A stretch of 64,000 bases of DNA, from positions 496,001 through 560,000 of the forward strand of contig NZ_CP106735.1 in NCBI RefSeq assembly GCF_025639805.1, written 5' to 3'. The notes beneath the pieces are model-generated. The model ran no database searches. It was not told the origin of the DNA and saw only the letters and a list, made by a program, of their open reading frames with translations. This DNA is from Reichenbachiella carrageenanivorans. Lineage in GTDB: Bacteria > Bacteroidota > Bacteroidia > Cytophagales > Cyclobacteriaceae. The first letter of the stretch is position 1, and every line of letters starts with the position of its first letter. Below, piece after piece: positions 63,848 through 64,000 of the stretch. The position numbers and the translations under genes were made by a program.

Positions 63848-64000
63848 AACAAAACTTAGGAATCAAATCAGAACGTTTAGAAATACACATAGCTATGTAA
63901 CAACGAGCTGAAAGCAAATAAATGATGAAAGTAGTTTTATAAAAAGCCTCTGCAATCAGCTGAAACCTGCTGTATATCTAGCCATCAATCTTTCGCCAAA
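63848..64000. other. Upstream noncoding edge
   Basis: The last 150 bp contain no gene. They form the upstream region of the DISM-LuxR gene and include AT-rich sequence without a clear consensus promoter. A gene transcribed from beyond the edge cannot be judged. Confidence 0.5.

Noticed and set aside
1..64000. CRISPR arrays, tRNA/rRNA genes, insertion sequences, integrases and phage genes
   Set aside because: None were seen. The repeats present are protein-domain repeats or hairpins, and there are no transposase motifs.

Overview
The window comes from a member of the Bacteroidota, most likely a marine Cytophagales-type bacterium. The evidence is three SusC/SusD outer-membrane uptake pairs, FecI/FecR-type regulation, lipoprotein signal peptides throughout, at least three proteins with type IX secretion (T9SS) C-terminal sorting tails, and promoter-like boxes of the TAnnTTTG type. 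The genus is an inference. Every gene except one LacI-type regulator is on the minus strand. There are no tRNA or rRNA genes, insertion sequences or CRISPR arrays.

Region A (1-29.5 kb) is a fucose-polysaccharide utilisation locus. Read in the direction of transcription from 28.4 kb down to 1, it first encodes a complete non-phosphorylating 6-deoxyhexose pathway. The genes are a UxaA-family dehydratase, a 2-keto-3-deoxy-L-fuconate dehydrogenase, a diketo-acid hydrolase (FAH family), an FMN L-lactate dehydrogenase, a lactonase, a sugar dehydrogenase, the FucP symporter and a mutarotase. The surface machinery follows: a sulfatase, an unrecognised secreted protein, SusC, SusD, a GH29 alpha-L-fucosidase, a BIG2-repeat lipoprotein, an unrecognised 804-residue secreted protein, a TIM-barrel glycosidase candidate, a duplicated-module protein, an esterase, and a large modular protein cut by the left edge of the window. 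A divergent LacI regulator at 28.5 kb is the obvious switch. The likely substrate is a fucoidan-like sulfated polysaccharide.

Region B (29.5-48.1 kb) runs from an ECF sigma factor through FecR, SusC, SusD, two T9SS surface proteins, a small lipoprotein, an M14 carboxypeptidase, an exported D-aminoacylase homologue, a glutamate/dicarboxylate symporter and a VOC protein to a lipoprotein form of glutamate racemase. Together these look like a system for capturing gamma- or D-glutamyl material (poly-gamma-glutamate or peptidoglycan peptides). This is the most novel proposal in the window and it is an inference.

Region C (48.2-58.7 kb) holds a second SusC/SusD pair with its own FecR and an STN-type signalling SusC. 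It sits downstream of KdgK, a PL6 polysaccharide lyase and a Tat-exported TIM-barrel isomerase, which suggests alginate or another uronate polymer. Region D (59-63.9 kb) has a T9SS-secreted beta-helix protein and a 7TM-DISM receptor fused to a LuxR-type DNA-binding domain.

Several strong inverted repeats lie outside ordinary gene structure: a 14-bp hairpin just before the modular protein gene, two intercistronic hairpins flanking the FAH gene, a terminator-like stem after the beta-helix gene, and a 21-bp near-perfect hairpin inside the signal-peptide codons of the gene at 36260-37519.
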